Shown one piece after another: positions 7,755 through 16,541 of a DNA stretch of 26,127 nt. The notes beneath the pieces are model-generated. The model saw only the letters and a list, made by a program, of their open reading frames with translations. It searched no databases and was not told the origin of the DNA. Each line of letters starts with the position of its first letter. Position 1 is the stretch's first letter. The position numbers and the translations under genes are program-made. The stretch is from the NCBI GenBank assembly GCA_964482585.1, contig CAYZYO010000018.1, positions 1 through 26,127 of the forward strand. Reading direction: 5' to 3'. This DNA comes from CAYZYO01 sp964482585 (GTDB lineage: Bacteria; Bacillota; Syntrophomonadia; Syntrophomonadales; Syntrophomonadaceae).

Positions 7755-9035
7755 GTGGAAAAGTTTGATGTTATCATAATTGGAGCAGGTCTGGCAGGGC
7801 TTTCAGCTGCCTATACTCTGGCTCAAGAAGGACTGGAGGTTTTGGTTTTAGAGCGAGGAGATTATCCAGGTGCGAAAAATGTAACTGGCGGGAGAATCTA
7901 CATTAATCCTGTAAAAAACCTTTTTCCTGATCTTTTTGCTGATGCTCCTTTTGAACGTTTTATTGCCCATGAAGGAATTACTATAATGGCTGAGGAACGT
8001 TCGATAGGCATAAGTTATGATGGAAACGAATTACGGGAAAAACCGTACCAGAGTTATACCATTCTTCGTTCCAAATTTGATCGCTGGTTGGCGGAAAGAG
8101 CTGAATCTCAAGGAGCTATGCTGTTATGTAAGGTGAAAGTTGATGATGTAATAATTGAAAATGAGAAGGTAGTTGGAGTGCTGGCTGCAGGTGATGAATT
8201 ACATGCCGATATTGTTATTGCTTGTGATGGAGTGCTCTCCCTGACAGCGGAAAAGGCAGGTCTTCGCCAGGCAGGAATAGCCAGGGATTATGCTGTAGGT
8301 TTTAAAGAAATTATTCAAATTAAACCGGAGATTATCAATGAGCGTTTTAATGTGGAAGAAGATGAAGGCGCAGCAAAAATGTATATGGGAGAGGTTACTA
8401 AAGGAAAGTTTGGTGGGGGATTCCTTTATACCAATAAAGACAGCATAAGTCTTGGCCTGGTTATCGGTATTAAAGATCTAATGGAAGGGAATATTGATGC
8501 ACCGTCTATGCTGGACGAGTTTAAGCAGCGTCCAGAAATTACACCCTTGATAAAAGGTGGAGAAACAGTTGAATACTCAGCTCACGCAATTCCTGAAGGA
8601 GGATATAAAGCATTGAGCAGTCTTTATGCAGATGGAATTTTAGTTGCTGGAGATGCTGCCGGCTTAGCTATGAATATTGGAGTTACAGTTAGGGGAATGG
8701 AATATGCCCTGGCATCTGGATACTATGCAGCTCAGGCAGTTTTAAAGGCCAGGGAAAAAGGGGATTTTAATGCTGAGACCTTATCAGTTTATAAAACCCT
8801 TTTAGAGGACAGTTTTGTATTAAGGGATTTCAAAAATTTCCAGGAAGCTCCTATGGTACTAGACAACCAGAGGTTTTATCAACATTATCCTGAATTGCTG
8901 GGAAATATTATGAAGGATATTTATGCGATACCAGATGGTTCTAAAGATAGATTATATCCAACTATTAAGCAGTATTTGAATATGGGTGAAATATGGTCCA
9001 TGTTTGGAGATTTACGAAAGGTGATGAAAATATGA
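7755..9035 (+). CDS. fixC: FixC-type electron transfer flavoprotein:quinone oxidoreductase
   Basis: A 426-aa FAD protein of the FixC/ETF-QO family, start GTG (GTGGAAAAG) preceded at some distance by AAGGGGGG. N-terminal dinucleotide fold IIGAGLAGLSAAY (8-20) with the acidic Glu at the end of strand 2 (VLERG). The second FAD motif is DGILVAGDAAGLAMNIGVTV near residue 290. ETF-QO proteins take electrons from ETF (FixAB) and pass them to quinone; in FixABCX this is coupled to ferredoxin reduction. It overlaps fixX by ATGA, so the two are translated together. No fixA or fixB is in the window. An alternative role is as partner to a distant ETF in acyl-CoA oxidation. Confidence 0.92.
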   Translation: MEKFDVIIIGAGLAGLSAAYTLAQEGLEVLVLERGDYPGAKNVTGGRIYINPVKNLFPDLFADAPFERFIAHEGITIMAEERSIGISYDGNELREKPYQSYTILRSKFDRWLAERAESQGAMLLCKVKVDDVIIENEKVVGVLAAGDELHADIVIACDGVLSLTAEKAGLRQAGIARDYAVGFKEIIQIKPEIINERFNVEEDEGAAKMYMGEVTKGKFGGGFLYTNKDSISLGLVIGIKDLMEGNIDAPSMLDEFKQRPEITPLIKGGETVEYSAHAIPEGGYKALSSLYADGILVAGDAAGLAMNIGVTVRGMEYALASGYYAAQAVLKAREKGDFNAETLSVYKTLLEDSFVLRDFKNFQEAPMVLDNQRFYQHYPELLGNIMKDIYAIPDGSKDRLYPTIKQYLNMGEIWSMFGDLRKVMKI

Positions 9036-9316
9036 ATGAAGTAATAGGGTTAAAAGCTAAACTAGGGCTTGATGTATTTAAACCGGGTAAAGAAGCACAT
9101 ATAAGAATTAAACCTGGAATGGAAAAAGATAGCAGATTAAAACGGGCAATTCTTGTTTGTCCAGCAGGTTTATACCAGGAAAATGAAAAAGGGGAAATTG
9201 AGCTAACTATTGATGGGTGTTTAGAATGCGGAACCTGCCGTTTAGCCTGCGGGCCTGAGGTGTTGGAGTGGAATTATCCAGAAGGCGGCTGTGGAGTACA
9301 ATTTCGCTTTGGATAA
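9032..9316 (+). CDS. fixX: FixX ferredoxin-like protein
   Basis: 94 aa from ATG 9032, which overlaps the fixC stop (ATGA). An upstream in-frame start at 8993 would lie inside fixC and is unlikely. Cysteines 43, 63, 66, 69, 73 and 87 include the FixX signature CLECGTCRLAC, which holds a [4Fe-4S] cluster. FixX passes electrons from or to the FixC flavin. Length and motif match the family well. Confidence 0.93.
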   Translation: MNEVIGLKAKLGLDVFKPGKEAHIRIKPGMEKDSRLKRAILVCPAGLYQENEKGEIELTIDGCLECGTCRLACGPEVLEWNYPEGGCGVQFRFG

Positions 9317-9554
9317 TATAAAATAATGTAGTTATTTATACCATAGTGTATTCATCAATAGGTTTTAAGTGCAGACTTTATAGCCGGGTTATTAATAAAC
9401 ACAGTGCATTTAATACCGGTTAGGAAACCAGGCAAAAGAATTTGCCATCAATACGAAAAGAGGCCACTAATTTGCTGGGTAATAAAACCTTTGCAGAATT
9501 AACTATCAGGTTATAATATATCTGTTAAAGAATCAGTCGAAAGGTTGTGGAGAA

Positions 9555-9983
9555 ATGACCGTAAGTCTGACAGTGATTGCCGGGATTATTTTTGCTGTCT
9601 ATTCAATATATTTTATCAAAATAATTTCTGGAAATCCTGATGAGTTTGAAAAAGAATTACTTGCAGCACTTAAAGATTGGAGTCAGAAAAACAACGGAAA
9701 AAAGTCGCAAATAAGGTTAATTTTTTCTATTTCCTTAATAGTAGAGCTATTTTATTTTCTTATGGTGTTTCTAGTTATTTATAATCCAGTTTTTGTTGTT
9801 TTTACCATATTATTTGCAGGTGTGGAGTTATTTCATATATACCGGATAGGAATAAATGTTCATAAGTTTCTAAAAGGAATCATAGAATCGGCAGACTTAT
9901 TTAACTGGAAACTTGAACGTCTAAGTGCGATACTGTTTTTTACTCATTCACTGTTATCACTTATAAATGTATTTTTATTCTGA
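9555..9983 (+). CDS. four-helix membrane protein, unknown
   Basis: 142 aa, start ATG after GTGGAGA. Hydrophobic segments lie at about residues 3-25, 52-74, 77-98 and 120-142, with a charged loop (about 26-50, rich in Lys and Glu) between the first two. No recognised motif. It stands alone, 238 bp after fixX and convergent with the next gene. It is probably real because of its ribosome site and consistent membrane pattern, but the function is unknown. Confidence 0.65.
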   Translation: MTVSLTVIAGIIFAVYSIYFIKIISGNPDEFEKELLAALKDWSQKNNGKKSQIRLIFSISLIVELFYFLMVFLVIYNPVFVVFTILFAGVELFHIYRIGINVHKFLKGIIESADLFNWKLERLSAILFFTHSLLSLINVFLF

Positions 9984-10051
9984 CGTAGTACTGTCCTCCT
10001 GGGGCAAAGCGACATGGGTTGGCATCTTGACGTATACAATCATTCTAAGTA

Positions 10052-10495
10052 TTATACAACGTTTGCTAGAAACAGGGGAAGAAAATTATTGTTGCTTTTG
10101 ATTCCTATAACTGCATAGTAGGTAGTATCGGGATTACCGTCAAAACTATAGGTGCCTGAAACAGCATCAGCTGGAATTTCAAAAAAATTAAGATCGGGAT
10201 CATAGACCCGGATCAGAATATCTCTACTGCTTATATCCTTTAAATATCTTTTTATTTGCTGATTCCAGGCTTCATTCTCGAGATTCCATTTGATAATTAT
10301 CCGGTCATTTTTTGTTAGCTGTAAAATATCTCCGGGCTCAGCATCAGGCTTAATATTAATATGAAGTTTTTGAGCAGTTTCAAAATAGCCTCTTTTCCCT
10401 ATAATCTGCTTCCAGTAATTGGGAGTGGATAATACCCAATAAACAAGAATTACAAGAATACCAGTCAGGATTATAATAAAAAGCAAAGGAGTCAT
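10052..10495 (-). CDS. membrane-anchored DUF4912-like protein
   Basis: 147 aa, start ATG with GGAGG seven bases upstream on the minus strand. Residues 3-22 are a membrane segment. The remainder resembles the DUF4912 pattern as I remember it: a strand IIIKWNLE near 66, then ILIRVYDPD near 92, then a turn with TYYAVIGIKSNNNFLPL near 125. DUF4912 proteins often have an N-terminal anchor or run in longer regulatory proteins; their role is not established. The protein ends right after the domain. Family placement is moderately confident. Confidence 0.65.
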   Translation of the reverse strand: MTPLLFIIILTGILVILVYWVLSTPNYWKQIIGKRGYFETAQKLHINIKPDAEPGDILQLTKNDRIIIKWNLENEAWNQQIKRYLKDISSRDILIRVYDPDLNFFEIPADAVSGTYSFDGNPDTTYYAVIGIKSNNNFLPLFLANVV

Positions 10496-10572
10496 TTTTA
10501 CCTCCAGTTAAAGATGATTTTTCTCCATTTACACTATTAGCCGGTTTAATTAAGGATTTTGCATAATTTAAA

Positions 10573-10808
10573 TCCAGCAACCGGGTAGAACCGTAGAGGC
10601 AACTGCAGTCGCCTCTACGGTATAAGATACTAAGATACGGTACAGTATAAGGATTGAGGATAACTGCAGACTCAAAGGTAAAATATTATGATTGTTCTAG
10701 ATACCTATCATAACAAACCCCCAAAAATCTGTGTGAATCTGTGCAAAATCTGTAGTTAATCACCTACTTTGTTTTCATACGGTTGGCCTCTGAGCATGGG
10801 TGGTTAAT
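10573..10808 (+). repeat. dispersed composite repeat, copy C
   Basis: The most complete copy. A compact hairpin at 10591-10620 (arms CCGTAGAGGC and GCCTCTACGG around a CTGCAG core) is followed by ATAAGATAC and TACGGTACAGTATAA. Then come GGATAACTGCAGA, GGTAAAATATTATG, AATCTGTGTGAATCTGTG (about 10725-10743) and a GCATGGGTGGTTAAT end. It fills much of the spacer between the DUF4912-like gene and the CPBP protease gene. Confidence 0.85.
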
Positions 10809-11125
10809 ATGAAAAACTAATCAATTATGAAAATTTTCAATAAAGAGTTTATCTAGGAGTTTTTCAAAATAAGGAAATGTTTAAAAAAACAAGCTTTTGC
10901 TTATATCATAAAACCTGATTCTTTTATATTTTACTCATTTTGTGAAAATCTAATCCCTTGTTAGATAGCTTGATTTCTTTCCTCCAAAATTGTACTTATA
11001 CCTGGTCGGGTAAAATGAGACCTGCTATCAATAAAAATATTTTAATAGAATATTATAGATGAGCCGCCATTATAATTAAAATAACGTATAATAGCATTAT
11101 TGAGAATTTATAGGGAGGAGTAATT
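10809..11125. other. non-coding spacer
   Basis: AT-rich sequence upstream of the CPBP protease gene. I see no open frame with a ribosome site, no convincing promoter pair and no hairpin with a T-run. It presumably carries the promoter of the gene at 11126. Confidence 0.4.
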
Positions 11126-11848
11126 TTGTTGACACGTAACCGCACCCCTCGCTGGGGGTTCTTAGATATTTTTTTAGTTTATTTCGGACTGCTTATAGTT
11201 GGGATTCTTTTTGGTTTTTATGGCGATGTAATTATGAACTTTTTTAGTATATGGGGGATACCTTATAATGAGTTGAGTTATTTTACTGTTGGTTTCCTTA
11301 TTCAATTTATAACAACTATTGGTCTTGTTTTTCTATTTACTCTTACTAGAAAGGGTGTCCGGCTAAGTGATTTAGGAATACGAAGAGCTAGGACTTTAGA
11401 TTATGCTAAATATGGGTTGCTGGGCGGCCTTTTTTTGTTGGTGCTAATTGTTGTTTTGGGTTATATTATTAACTATTTACAACCTGATCTTAACCCACAG
11501 GTATTCGAAGAAATGCTTCGTTCCATAACAACAGTACCCGGATTTATTATCTTATTTATTATCGGCGCAGTTATGGCTCCAATATCTGAGGAGCTATTTT
11601 ATCGGGGAATGATATATCCTGTTTTGCGAAAACATATGGGACCACTATGGGGGGCCATTTTAGCAGGGATTGTTTTTGGCCTTGCCCACTGGGATTTTTG
11701 GAGAACTATACCCCTGGCAGTAGGAGGCATTATTCTATGTTATATATATGAAAAAACCAGGAGTATATTTGTTCCTGCAGTAACCCATGGTGTATGGAAC
11801 GGGATCATGGCTATTCTTGTATATTTAAGTATTGCAAAATCAATATAG
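11126..11848 (+). CDS. CPBP-family intramembrane metalloprotease (CAAX protease/Abi)
   Basis: 240 aa, start TTG five bases after GGGAGGAG; a second TTG follows directly and would also fit. Several membrane helices are visible. The three catalytic motifs are complete: EELFYRG with Glu155, Glu156 and Arg160; FGLAHWD with His188; and HGVWN with His221 and Asn225. CPBP proteins are zinc-dependent intramembrane proteases related to Rce1; bacterial members serve bacteriocin immunity or membrane-protein processing, and no bacteriocin genes are nearby. Substrate unknown. Confidence 0.9.
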   Translation: MLTRNRTPRWGFLDIFLVYFGLLIVGILFGFYGDVIMNFFSIWGIPYNELSYFTVGFLIQFITTIGLVFLFTLTRKGVRLSDLGIRRARTLDYAKYGLLGGLFLLVLIVVLGYIINYLQPDLNPQVFEEMLRSITTVPGFIILFIIGAVMAPISEELFYRGMIYPVLRKHMGPLWGAILAGIVFGLAHWDFWRTIPLAVGGIILCYIYEKTRSIFVPAVTHGVWNGIMAILVYLSIAKSI

Positions 11849-11866
11849 CAGGTTTATAAAAAAATA

Positions 11867-11893
11867 TTGACAAAGACAGTATTAAGGTATAAA
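11867..11893 (+). promoter_or_regulatory. candidate sigma-A promoter for the zinc-ribbon gene
   Basis: TTGACA at 11867-11872 and TATAAA at 11888-11893 with a 15-bp spacer (or TAAATA with 17 bp), about 140 bp upstream of the FmdB-like gene. The -35 is perfect; the spacing is short. Confidence 0.4.
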
Positions 11894-12035
11894 TAAATAG
11901 AGGGGAATGCTTTTAACTATACTTTCCAAATGATGAAATATACAATAACAGATATTGAATTATGTTTAGCAATAGTTGATCTAAGAATATATCAAAAATT
12001 CATTATTTCATAACTATATTTAAGAGGTGAAGGAA

Positions 12036-12338
12036 ATGCCAATTTATGACTACAAATGTGAAAACTGTGGTAAATTTGAAAGAGTACAGAAGATCAGTGA
12101 AGAGGCACTAAGTGAATGCCCGTTTTGTGGAGGAAAGGCAGAAAGACTTATTAGTAAAAATGTTGGCATAGTTTTTAAAGGGTCAGGTTTTTATTCAACC
12201 GATAACAACCAGGTAAAAGACCGTGCGCGCAGTTTAAATAAGGCAAGGCAAAAGGATAATGAAGCCTTACTGGATAAAGATGTTGGATCATATGTTGAGC
12301 AATCTGAAGATACAACTAAAAAGGTCCAGGAAGCCTAG
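12036..12338 (+). CDS. FmdB-family zinc ribbon protein
   Basis: 100 aa from ATG 12036 (AAGGAA and GAGGTG upstream), giving the classical family N-terminus MPIYDYKCENCG. An in-frame GTG at 12027 is less likely. Cys-x2-Cys pairs at CENC and CPFC form the zinc ribbon, followed by the usual GxGFYSTD element (residues about 50-58). The C-terminal third is charged and probably disordered. The family is named after FmdB, a putative regulator of formamidase, but is widespread with uncertain function. It stands alone, with a hairpin downstream. Confidence 0.88.
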   Translation: MPIYDYKCENCGKFERVQKISEEALSECPFCGGKAERLISKNVGIVFKGSGFYSTDNNQVKDRARSLNKARQKDNEALLDKDVGSYVEQSEDTTKKVQEA

Positions 12339-12418
12339 TTCCTCATTTGGGATTTTCTGATAAGAATTTTATTAGGATACTGGTTTTTTTATAAGAGTAT
12401 TAATTTTCTTTTTACATG

Positions 12419-12444
12419 GAAGCGGAGGGGTTACCGTCCGCTTC
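12419..12444 (+). terminator. hairpin without T-run
   Basis: GAAGCGGA and TCCGCTTC arms around a 10-base loop, located 80 bp after the zinc-ribbon gene. There is no U tract, so termination is only a guess. Confidence 0.3.
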
Positions 12445-12542
12445 TGTGTCATTAAGCTTGGTCTAGAAAACTAGTCTCTGCCGGGTATGCTTTCAGAGTT
12501 TCAACATAAAACCGGGTTAAATACCTTTAGGGAGGAGACAAG

Positions 12543-12983
12543 ATGAAGGAAATAATAATCTATACTGATGGAGCATGTTCCGGTAATCCCGGACCTGGAG
12601 GATGGGGTGCAGTGCTTTTGTATAAAGAAAATATTCGAGAAATAGCCGGAGGAGAAGAAATGACAACCAATCAACGGATGGAATTAACTGCGGTAATAGA
12701 GGCCCTAAAAACTATTAAGGTAACCGGGTGGGAGGTCACAATATTTTCTGATAGTGCTTATATTGTTAATGCCTTTAAGCAAAACTGGTTACAGACCTGG
12801 CAGAATAATGGATGGAAAAACAGTAAGAAAGAGGACGTTGCTAATCAGGATCTATGGAAAGAGCTTATTAAACTCATCCGAAGAAATAAGGTGAGAATAG
12901 AAAAAGTGAAGGGGCATTCAGGTGATAAATGGAATGATCGTTGTGATGAACTGGCTCGTAATGCAATAAAAACACTATCATAG
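12543..12983 (+). CDS. rnhA: ribonuclease HI
   Basis: A 146-aa RNase HI, which cleaves RNA in RNA:DNA hybrids using two metal ions. Start ATG after GGGAGGAG. The catalytic DEDD set is visible as Asp9 (YTDGACSGNPGPGG), Glu47 (MELTA), Asp70 (FSDSAY) and Asp135 (WNDRCDELA), with His125 in KGHSGDKW. The basic protrusion region (WQNNGWKNSKK) of the E. coli-type enzyme is present. Complete, cytoplasmic, no operon partner. Confidence 0.95.
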   Translation: MKEIIIYTDGACSGNPGPGGWGAVLLYKENIREIAGGEEMTTNQRMELTAVIEALKTIKVTGWEVTIFSDSAYIVNAFKQNWLQTWQNNGWKNSKKEDVANQDLWKELIKLIRRNKVRIEKVKGHSGDKWNDRCDELARNAIKTLS

Positions 12984-13002
12984 CTGCTAAAAGGCTAAAT
13001 GA

Positions 13003-13137
13003 AATTGAGGGTTTTGATCCAAATTTTCGTCATGTCCCTTGGCTTCAGGATAACAGGGAAGCAGGAGATTAAAGTCTCCTCTACAGGTGCAGGGGTGCGA
13101 TTGAATAGAAATAAGTTGTTAGGCAAAATCCTCAATT
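13003..13137. repeat. relic of dispersed repeat flanked by 14-bp inverted ends
   Basis: 13003-13016 (AATTGAGGGTTTTG) and 13124-13137 (CAAAATCCTCAATT) are inverted with one mismatch. Between them, 13063-13084 reads AGGAGATTAAAGTCTCCT then CTAC, a decayed hairpin half of the composite repeat on the minus strand. The inverted ends could be a small element that picked up the relic, or chance. Confidence 0.5.
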
Positions 13138-13283
13138 GTATAAGTCATAATCACTAGACTAAAAACCTGTGGCTGGTTAATCTAAATATTATAATGGAAG
13201 TCCTGATTACGATCGCAGGAATCCTTGGAAATATGACGAATTTGAATATTAGAAACAAATATAATAAAGGATATTGTTTAATA

Positions 13284-13925
13284 ATGAGTAAAGTTGAGAT
13301 TTATTCAGGTACCGAAAATGATAAAACTGGAATTGGAATTAGAATAATTGATAAAAAGGCTTCTGTAGCTGATTTGCTTGATGGGTGGCAGCCTTTGTGT
13401 GATGATGATCGTTTGTTTAAACCATATGGTAATTCAAATTATTCTACATGTAAGGGATGTATTCGCAACTGCTGTAAGACTGCCTATGTAATTCCTGACT
13501 TGATAGCATTTAAGAAAATAGCAGGCTATCTAGGCTGTAATTACCAGGAGTTCTTAAATATGTATTTTGATGTTGAAAAAACCAGGCTGGGTTTATTACG
13601 AATAAGACCTAACCCCTGCATTTTCCTGGAAAATAATATCTGCACTATTTATCCAATACGCGCACTTATTTGCCGGTTTTATCTTTGTAGTCATTTGTTA
13701 GGGGAGACTGAACAATTGATCTATTCAATTACCTTTGCTGGAATAGCTGCAACCCAGAGATTTGCAGAAAAAAATAAACTGGTTAATACCAATATTACTA
13801 ATGGCTTAAGCAGTTTTGATATGCTTTTTACCAATTTAATAAACGAATACCACAATAGCAGTAAAGTAGATCTTTTTATGCAGGCTGACGATTATAATGA
13901 TATACCGCTCTATCCATTTCTCTAA
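13284..13925 (+). CDS. YkgJ-family cysteine cluster protein
   Basis: 213 aa from ATG 13284 (weak AAAGG upstream). An in-frame start at 13194 gives 30 extra residues with no better site, so the start is uncertain. The metal-binding pattern is CKGCIRNCC (Cys56, 59, 63, 64) followed by Cys112, 120, 130 and 135 in NPCIFLENNIC and ALICRFYLC. This is typical of the YkgJ/zinc- or iron-chelating family (UPF0153). Family members are thought to bind a metal or Fe-S cluster; no reaction is established. Convergent with the SpoIID-like gene. Confidence 0.85.
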   Translation: MSKVEIYSGTENDKTGIGIRIIDKKASVADLLDGWQPLCDDDRLFKPYGNSNYSTCKGCIRNCCKTAYVIPDLIAFKKIAGYLGCNYQEFLNMYFDVEKTRLGLLRIRPNPCIFLENNICTIYPIRALICRFYLCSHLLGETEQLIYSITFAGIAATQRFAEKNKLVNTNITNGLSSFDMLFTNLINEYHNSSKVDLFMQADDYNDIPLYPFL

Positions 13926-14157
13926 TTATTTCAAGATTATTGTAAGCTATAAAGGCTGTCCTGTTCAAAATTATTTCAATTTTCCGCAAAATAACTGTAA
14001 GAGTATCCCTGGAGTTTTAAGCTATTTTATACTGGTGCTAATAATTTGTTCCAGGGAATTTTGCCCAAGAGAAAGGCTCCTAGCCAGAAAATCTGTGGGA
14101 GCCGGTAAATGGTCATATATATCTTTAAAGAACTGCTGCTGTTTAACTAGTCGATGT

Positions 14158-14179
14158 CTGGTTTTAACCAGGTTTTTTT
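14158..14179 (+). terminator. short hairpin with T7
   Basis: CTGGTT and AACCAG flank two bases and are followed by G and seven T, 230 bp past the cysteine-cluster gene. The stem is short (about five pairs can form), so this is weak. Confidence 0.35.
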
Positions 14180-14209
14180 GCCCGGGCGAAGGATAAGATA
14201 GTATACAGG

Positions 14210-15184
14210 TTAATCATAAAGTTTCGTCAATTGCGTATTAGGAAAATAGTGGGTGACTATTTCCTGAGCCGTTTTCTTTTCCTCCTGGGCCATGGTGAAG
14301 GCTCCCCATTGTTCCATCCCTACTCCATGTCCCCAACCGCTTCCTTTAAAAACTATATTGTTTCCTTCAGCCTTTATACTGCTAAATTGAGTTGAGTATA
14401 AACGATCAAAACCTACTTCTTCTCTTAAATCTACTGCAGGAATTGAAGCTTTACCTGCACTAATGGTTAAAGCACGTCCTGAGGGTCCTTTTTTACTGAT
14501 TTTTATATCATCAAGAGACCCTGCTTCACTACCCATAATATTCTTAATTTCCCACCGGGGAATCTTTACGGTCCAGTTGCTATATTTATCTGGTGCATTT
14601 TTCATCCCGTTGGTTTCTACTGGAACTATATACTCAGATACTTTGTCTTTTAATTTGGGAAATCCTTCTTCAATACTGGCAGTTTTATCTTTTGAAGTAG
14701 AATGGAAAAGTGCATAGATAAATTTTCCATTGTAGGTAATAACCTGGCCCCGGGTTTCTTCTACAGCCTGGGAAATATTATCAGTTATTTTTTCAGCATC
14801 ATAAGCCTGAAATTCAGTATGGTCATCACTGGCATCAGTACCATGTTTGCCCCGGGTTCCATTTTCATATTCTAAAAGGGCCAGTGTCATTGTCCTGGCA
14901 ACGATGGCCTGAGCTTTTAATGCTTCCATCGGAAACTTGGGTCCTATTTCGGCAGCAACTACTCCTTTCAGGTATTTTTCCAATTTTAGTTCTTCTTTTT
15001 CTCCAGTAGCATTACGGTATAGACTTATTGTAGGTTCCTGGTTATATTTCTCGACTTCAGGAGCTTTATCAACAGGACCGGGGATGGGTTTCTTACCTTC
15101 CTTTTGGCATCCGCAGTTGCAGGTCAGTATAAGAATGAATAATAAAAAAATAACATTTTTACTGGTTTTGCTTTTTGGAAACAA
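14210..15184 (-). CDS. SpoIID/LytB-domain protein, probable lipoprotein
   Basis: 324 aa, start TTG with AAAGGAGAG seven bases upstream. The N-terminus is basic plus hydrophobic (10-21), ending in TCNCGC, so it is probably exported and lipidated (imperfect lipobox). The SpoIID domain fills about 50-320: YLKGVVAAEIGPKFPMEAL with the likely catalytic Glu78, AQAIVARTM, an HSTS element near 160, and GSGWGHGVGMEQWGA near 282. SpoIID is a lytic transglycosylase that cuts glycan strands denuded of stem peptides during engulfment; other SpoIID-like proteins act in vegetative wall turnover. The surrounding genes are not sporulation genes, so which role applies is open. Confidence 0.9.
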   Translation of the reverse strand: MFPKSKTSKNVIFLLFILILTCNCGCQKEGKKPIPGPVDKAPEVEKYNQEPTISLYRNATGEKEELKLEKYLKGVVAAEIGPKFPMEALKAQAIVARTMTLALLEYENGTRGKHGTDASDDHTEFQAYDAEKITDNISQAVEETRGQVITYNGKFIYALFHSTSKDKTASIEEGFPKLKDKVSEYIVPVETNGMKNAPDKYSNWTVKIPRWEIKNIMGSEAGSLDDIKISKKGPSGRALTISAGKASIPAVDLREEVGFDRLYSTQFSSIKAEGNNIVFKGSGWGHGVGMEQWGAFTMAQEEKKTAQEIVTHYFPNTQLTKLYD

Positions 15185-15282
15185 TAAAAATCTCTCCTTT
15201 AATTTTTGGTATTAGTATTTCCTGGTATTATTTTGTTATGTTATTTAGACTCAGGTATTATTTGCTAATGAAGCTTTAATAC

Positions 15283-15490
15283 GAAAATAAATGCTTAACG
15301 CAGTCGCCTCTACAGTATAAGATACGGTACAATATAAGAATTAGAGATAACTGCACAGTTAAAGGTAAAATATTATAGTTGTTCCAGATACCTATTAAAA
15401 GAAAAATCAAAAAATCTGTGTGAATCTGTGGTTGATTAGTCACTTCTTTCTTTTCATAGGTTGTGGCCTGTGGCCATGGGTAGTTAATTT
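15283..15490 (+). repeat. dispersed composite repeat, copy D (5'-truncated)
   Basis: The word AATAAATGCTTAACGCAGTC (15286-15305) is fused directly to GCCTCTACAGTATAAGATAC. The tail blocks follow in order: GGTACAATATAAGAATTAG, GATAACTGC, GGTAAAATATTATAG, AATCTGTGTGAATCTGTGG (about 15413-15431) and CATGGGTAGTTAAT. The left hairpin arm is missing. Located upstream of trmL. Confidence 0.8.
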
Positions 15491-15624
15491 GATTTGTAGC
15501 TGGTGCTAGTAACTGACCATCTATTATAATAGAAAATTATCAATTATCTTTATAAAAGTTCTTTTTGATGCTGCATGGGGAACCAGGTCTATTACAATAA
15601 TTCTAATTTAAAGGGGGATATCCT

Positions 15625-16083
15625 ATGCATATTGTACTTTTTGAACCTGAAATACCTCAGAACACTGGTAATATTGCCCGGACATGTGCATTAACCTGCA
15701 CTTCATTACACCTTATTAAGCCTTTAGGGTTTTTAATAGAAGATAGATATTTAAAAAGGGCAGGCCTTGACTACTGGGATAAAGTTGATATAAAAATGTG
15801 GAATAATTTCAGAGAGTTTAAAGAAAATTATAAAAAATCAAAAATATATTTAGCTACAACCAAGGGTTTAAAAAGGTATGATGAAATTGCCTATAAAGAA
15901 GATGATGTAGTTGTTTTCGGGCCTGAAAGTAAAGGATTGCCTTATGAAATCCTGAATGCTTATCCAGAATCACAGGTGAAAATACCTATGCTTGATATAG
16001 GCAGATCACTTAACCTGGCAAATTCAGCAGCAGTTATTATTTATGAAGCATTAAGGCAGCTTAAGTTTCCCTATTTAAAATAA
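15625..16083 (+). CDS. trmL: tRNA (cytidine(34)-2'-O)-methyltransferase
   Basis: A 152-aa SPOUT methyltransferase of the TrmL (YibK/CspR) family, which 2'-O-methylates the wobble base of leucine tRNAs with SAM. Start ATG after AAAGGGGG. N-terminal signature HIVLFEPEIPQNTGNIARTC (residues 2-21). The trefoil-knot SAM site is FGPESKGLP near 94 and IPMLDIGRSLNLANSAAVI near 120. Complete and of normal length. No operon partner; a 12-bp hairpin lies downstream. Confidence 0.95.
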   Translation: MHIVLFEPEIPQNTGNIARTCALTCTSLHLIKPLGFLIEDRYLKRAGLDYWDKVDIKMWNNFREFKENYKKSKIYLATTKGLKRYDEIAYKEDDVVVFGPESKGLPYEILNAYPESQVKIPMLDIGRSLNLANSAAVIIYEALRQLKFPYLK

Positions 16084-16108
16084 TCCGTTTTTGAGTAAGG
16101 AAAAGGAA

Positions 16109-16148
16109 GTATCCTTTGTTCTTAAAAAGCTTTATAAACAAAGGATAC
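16109..16148 (+). terminator. 12-bp hairpin downstream of trmL
   Basis: GTATCCTTTGTT (16109-16120) and AACAAAGGATAC (16137-16148) pair perfectly around a 16-base loop. There is no T-run after it, so it may be a processing or stability hairpin rather than a classical terminator. Confidence 0.5.
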
Positions 16149-16541
16149 CATTTCACCAAGAAGAGGCTAACCAAAGGCCAGGAATCGCAAAAAAAACCTT
16201 ATTAGAGGAAATCTTAAAGTTACAAAGGTGAAAGAGCTTATTCAATAATTGGATCGAAATAAAGATAATAGGCTGAGATTATTTTTTAAATATTAGGATA
16301 AGACTTCCTGTAAAAAAGAGCGGTTTTATATTTTAATGTAAGTCTTAAAAGCAATTTGTTTATATTTAGCTGTGATGCATCTCCTGCCTGGTAATACCAG
16401 CAAGAGATTCCCGGTTCATTGCCCTGGCTAATACGTTGCTTTTTTTATAGCTGCTGTTAGATTCTAATTATTATCTTTTACTCTCATTCTTTATTCTGGT
16501 TTAGAGAGATAAGATTTGGATACAGGTCATGGAGATATTAA
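16149..16541. other. non-coding stretch
   Basis: No open frame with a credible ribosome site. A minus-strand frame of about 33 codons around 16360-16460, ending in TRQEMHHS, has no start with a ribosome site and may be a decayed gene end. Nothing else recognised. Confidence 0.4.

Noticed and set aside
13897..14196. 99-codon frame after the cysteine-cluster gene
   Set aside because: Overlaps the upstream gene's end in another frame, has no ribosome site, and covers the putative terminator.
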